Virus record (IMG/VR): IMGVR_UViG_3300025112_000157
Span: 1-26,321 of that record
Length of the DNA stretch: 26,321 nt
Reading direction: 5' to 3' (one strand)
Source: a virus
A program made the translations under genes and the position numbers. Position 1 is the first letter of the stretch. Each line of letters starts with the position of its first letter. Below, in pieces: positions 24,217 to 26,321 of the stretch. The notes beneath the pieces were generated by a model that searched no databases, was not told where the DNA came from, and worked only from the letters and a program-made list of their open reading frames with translations.

Positions 24217-25094
24217 TGATTATTTCACATAAAAATAATTTTATATTCTTTAAGCCTATGAAGGTTGCAGGCTCCAGTGTAGAGGTTTCACTGAGCAAAC
24301 ATTGTGACAGCGGTGACGTCCTAACCGGAACAAATCATTTTGACGAGATCACTTCACAGGAATATTCGTATCCAACAAGAAACAATATTGTCAAACACAG
24401 GTTAAAAAATGAAGTTGCATTAGCTGCATTGAGCAAAAGTGGAAACATTCACAAAGTTACACCTGATATGATTAAGTCTGGTGTATTTGTTGAGGTCCCC
24501 GAGCCAAGATTTCACATGCATGCTCTCCCACATCAGGTGTTTAAAAAGTATGAGAGAGATGTATCGGGGTATAGAAAGATTACGATTGTTAGAAATCCAT
24601 GGGATATGATCGTGTCTTTCTTTTGGTGGTCATTTTACACTACACCGGCTGGATATATTGATCCCAGTGGTGTTCCACACGCCCGCAATATGAGTACTGG
24701 GTTTAGTCAAAGAAGTCATCCAGAAGTTGCTCCAACACCGCTAGACAGTGCAGAATCACTTAGGCAAAAGCTAGAGATATTTTTACAGCTTTCTGGAAAT
24801 TTTAACGGACCACTTGGACTTGAGAAGGATAAGAATGTCCTAGATTGGTTTATAGGAATGAATGAGAGATTCTATGACATAGATTATGATAATATTCTAA
24901 GATATGAAAATCTTCAAAATGACTATGACAGTCTGTGTGATTCACTCATGATTGAGAAGTCAATCCTTCCCAGGCTAAAGAGCAGCCAGAGAAAGAGCAA
25001 GATTCCATATCGTGAGTATTTTAATAGATGGTCTCTATCCCACATAGAGAATAAACTGTCTATGTGGATAAATAATTTTAATTATTCGTTTTAG
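24216..25094 (+). CDS. Sulfotransferase-family protein (PAPS-dependent)
   Basis: 292 residues. Transfers sulfate from PAPS to an acceptor, if active. The N-terminus runs straight into the phosphosulfate-binding loop, FIFFKPMKVAGSSVEVSL (9-26), the position of the K-T-G-S/T motif in Sulfotransfer_2-type proteins. The 3'-phosphate-binding segment is ITIVRNPWDMIVSFF, with R126 and S134 as expected ligands. A probable helix-rich C-terminus includes YENLQNDYDSLCDSL, also common in the family. The acceptor cannot be told: host or phage glycan, lipid or protein are all possible. The gene is set apart by the capsid terminator before it and a predicted promoter after it, between the capsid gene and a probable decoration gene, which looks like a moron-type insertion. 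No signal peptide. Confidence 0.8.
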   Translation: MIISHKNNFIFFKPMKVAGSSVEVSLSKHCDSGDVLTGTNHFDEITSQEYSYPTRNNIVKHRLKNEVALAALSKSGNIHKVTPDMIKSGVFVEVPEPRFHMHALPHQVFKKYERDVSGYRKITIVRNPWDMIVSFFWWSFYTTPAGYIDPSGVPHARNMSTGFSQRSHPEVAPTPLDSAESLRQKLEIFLQLSGNFNGPLGLEKDKNVLDWFIGMNERFYDIDYDNILRYENLQNDYDSLCDSLMIEKSILPRLKSSQRKSKIPYREYFNRWSLSHIENKLSMWINNFNYSF

Positions 25095-25103
25095 TTTGAA
25101 TAC

Positions 25104-25139
25104 TTAATATTAAGCCCGGTGTATGGTATAAGGCGGAAC
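25104..25139 (+). promoter_or_regulatory. Predicted extended -10 promoter for the 25195 gene
   Basis: TTAATA (25104-25109), 17 bases of spacer, and TGG directly before TATAAG (25127-25132) give an extended -10 promoter. RNA would start near 25139-25140, leaving a leader of about 55 bases with AAGGAG close to the ATG. A 12-base palindrome, CTTAATATTAAG (25103-25114), overlaps the -35 box and might be an operator. Prediction only. Confidence 0.45.
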
Positions 25140-25166
25140 CTACACGTTAGCACCGGAAGCATGTAG
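25140..25166 (+). promoter_or_regulatory. 5' leader hairpin of the 25195 mRNA
   Basis: CTACA (25140-25144) pairs with TGTAG (25162-25166), and GTT/AGC inside can add three pairs after one mismatch. The stem would begin at the predicted 5' end of the transcript. Terminal hairpins of this kind can protect abundant mRNAs from decay. No U-tract follows, so it is not a terminator. Confidence 0.4.
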
Positions 25167-25194
25167 ATTTAACACCTATTAAAAGGAGAAAATT

Positions 25195-25758
25195 ATGCCA
25201 AATGTAAAATATAGTGATTCAAAAGGTCTTTATCAGGAAGCCGGATCTGGACTTGATATCGATGGAGAGCTTAGAGGAGCAAGAAGAAAGGTCCTTCGTG
25301 CAAGCGCCTTCACATCTGACGCTTACACCCTGAAGAAGGGAGACAGCGGATGTGTTGTACTTCTTGATGAGGATGCTGCGACAACGATAACAATGCCAAA
25401 GGTGACTTCAGATATGCTCGGTTGCACATACCTTATCATTGAAACAGTTGCTAGTACTGCTGATAGAACCATTAATACAGCCTATAATAATGACTACTGG
25501 GTCGGTGGTGTTGCAAACCTCCCGACTGCTGCTGAGAACGGCGCAAAGGTTTTTGTCGCTGCAGGAAGCACAGATACACAGATCACATTTGATGATAACC
25601 TCGCAAACGGTGCTGGTGCTCTCGGTGCATGGGTTAGACTCACAGCCGTCCTAACTGGTAATATACAGGCTGGTGGTGGCGCAAAGCTGGTCTGGCTTGT
25701 TGAGGGAGTTATGGGAACTGCAGATGCCAACGGTGACGGTACAGCAATCTTTACCTGA
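25195..25758 (+). CDS. Probable abundant virion protein (capsid decoration candidate)
   Basis: 187 residues. After a polar N-terminus (MPNVKYSDSKGLYQEAGSGL), a beta-rich body follows: YTLKKGDSGCVVLLDEDAAT, TITMPKV, GCTYLIIETVAS, YWVGG, AKLVWLVEGVMGT. This YTL-G-SG-VLLD-AA-TITMP pattern occurs in small phage capsid-associated and fibre-like beta proteins. Synonymous codon choice is closer to the capsid gene than to the tail or replication genes. With its own predicted promoter, an AAGGAG ribosome binding site and a terminator, it appears to be a highly expressed single-gene unit, as expected of a decoration protein (the role of Hoc or Soc in T4, no homology claimed). A tail component cannot be ruled out. 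Confidence 0.55.
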   Translation: MPNVKYSDSKGLYQEAGSGLDIDGELRGARRKVLRASAFTSDAYTLKKGDSGCVVLLDEDAATTITMPKVTSDMLGCTYLIIETVASTADRTINTAYNNDYWVGGVANLPTAAENGAKVFVAAGSTDTQITFDDNLANGAGALGAWVRLTAVLTGNIQAGGGAKLVWLVEGVMGTADANGDGTAIFT

Positions 25759-25784
25759 TGCCTTAGTCTAGTAATTCAATTATT

Positions 25785-25815
25785 AAAAGCACCTCTTTTT
25801 ACAGGGGGTGCTTTT
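25785..25815 (+). terminator. Rho-independent terminator after the 25195 gene
   Basis: AAAAGCACC (25785-25793) pairs with GGTGCTTTT (25807-25815); two or three further pairs including G-U are possible inside, leaving a T-rich loop. The 3' arm supplies a short U run. Together with the promoter at 25104 it isolates the gene. The A-rich 5' arm makes a terminator on the opposite strand conceivable, but no genes there need one. Confidence 0.8.
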
Positions 25816-25868
25816 ATAGCGTCTATGCCTTTTATGATCTTATGAATATTTAAATACAGGGGTAATTC

Positions 25869-26321
25869 ATGGCAGCTGGTTTAAAAAATCTTAAAAAAGG
25901 ATTAAAGCTTATGCCCAAAGAGCAAAAAAGTCCAGAGGACAGCTCTAAATTTTACGCCGATCAAGATATGATGGAAAATAACCTAGTGCTAGACGACAAT
26001 AGCAAGCAAGATAGAGACCCGGTCTCAACTAAAAGAGAGATTAAAAAAGATATGACTAATACCAATGATGATTTTGACTTTGTAGCAGACTATGATGACG
26101 CTGTCGAGGGAGAGAGTGGAACACTTCTCCCCGAAAATTCAGCCCCCTCTTCACTTTCTATAGGTTTTATAGGCGTCGGCGGCGGCGGTGGAAAGATGGC
26201 CAAAGCCTTTATCGACATGGGATTCACCCAGACACTGGTTGTAAACACTACAGACAAAGACCAGCCCACAGACTTGGGAGAAGATCATTTTCTTTTGATT
26301 CCAGGTGCTGACGGTGTGGGA
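25869..26321 (+). CDS. FtsZ/tubulin-family GTPase, 5' part only (runs off the window)
   Basis: The first 151 residues are visible. Residues 1-20 are a basic amphipathic helix (MAAGLKNLKKGLKLMPKEQK), followed by a polar, acidic, probably disordered stretch to about 95. Then the tubulin/FtsZ nucleotide-binding fold begins: IGFIGVGGGGGKMAKAF (98-114, the T1 glycine loop region and helix H1), TLVVNTTDKDQ (122-132, strand S2 and the T2 region) and LLIPGADGVG (142-151, approaching T3). This order matches FtsZ (VGGGGGN then NTD). The diagnostic GGGTGSG loop (T4) lies beyond the window, so family assignment rests on the N-terminal third. GGGG at 25859 is the ribosome binding site. Phage members of the superfamily (PhuZ) form filaments that position DNA or virions; the role here is unknown. 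A different Rossmann-like nucleotide-binding protein is the main alternative. Confidence 0.72.
   Translation, partial: MAAGLKNLKKGLKLMPKEQKSPEDSSKFYADQDMMENNLVLDDNSKQDRDPVSTKREIKKDMTNTNDDFDFVADYDDAVEGESGTLLPENSAPSSLSIGFIGVGGGGGKMAKAFIDMGFTQTLVVNTTDKDQPTDLGEDHFLLIPGADGVG

Noticed and set aside
25816-25868. Promoter ahead of the FtsZ/tubulin-like gene
   Set aside because: Several TATGAT/TAAATA-like hexamers are present after the terminator, so a promoter probably exists, but none has a -35 box at proper spacing, so no site can be chosen.
1-26321. tRNA genes, CRISPR arrays, insertion sequences, integrase or attachment sites
   Set aside because: None was seen by eye on either strand; there are no long direct repeats and no non-coding gap larger than about 110 bases.

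Overview
This window is a stretch of an AT-rich tailed-phage genome (Caudoviricetes, myovirus with a T4-type head module). All genes run on the + strand, are tightly packed, and often overlap by one base (TAATG at 7081, 12923, 18159 and 18626). The diagnostic genes are a gp17-type large terminase, gp20-type portal, gp21-type prohead protease, gp22-type scaffold and gp23-type major capsid protein, all distant from T4 itself. Gene style and the many short virion proteins resemble marine or environmental T4-like phages. The host cannot be read from the sequence. No tRNA, integrase, transposon or CRISPR array was seen.

Layout. (1) 34-7081: four virion proteins, probably baseplate, tail or adhesin parts, with FN3-like and LamG-like beta-sandwich domains; the last two share a C-terminal domain. 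(2) 7081-12513: a DNA-metabolism island with a RuvC-like resolvase, a zinc-finger/Toprim primase, a small putative capsid-targeted protein, a single-chain Mre11-Rad50 (gp47-gp46) fusion and a zinc-ribbon protein. (3) 12543-24123: packaging and head morphogenesis, namely an unknown protein, TerL, portal, an unknown helical protein, protease, five small putative virion or core proteins, scaffold and major capsid protein, closed by a strong C(UUCG)G terminator. (4) 24216-26321: a sulfotransferase that looks like a separate cassette, a probable abundant decoration protein with its own promoter and terminator, and the 5' part of an FtsZ/tubulin-family GTPase cut by the window edge.

Working together: the protease would mature a prohead built from portal, scaffold and capsid protein. 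Several small proteins share an N-terminal helix motif followed by L-x-E sites like those cut by gp21, suggesting a capsid-targeting signal. TerL then packages DNA that the recombination proteins and primase have helped to replicate and resolve. The most unusual items are the FtsZ/tubulin-like protein beside head genes, the Mre11-Rad50 fusion, the candidate targeting code, and three genes (primase, fusion nuclease, sulfotransferase) whose start codons fall where a predicted promoter would start transcription, as if leaderless.
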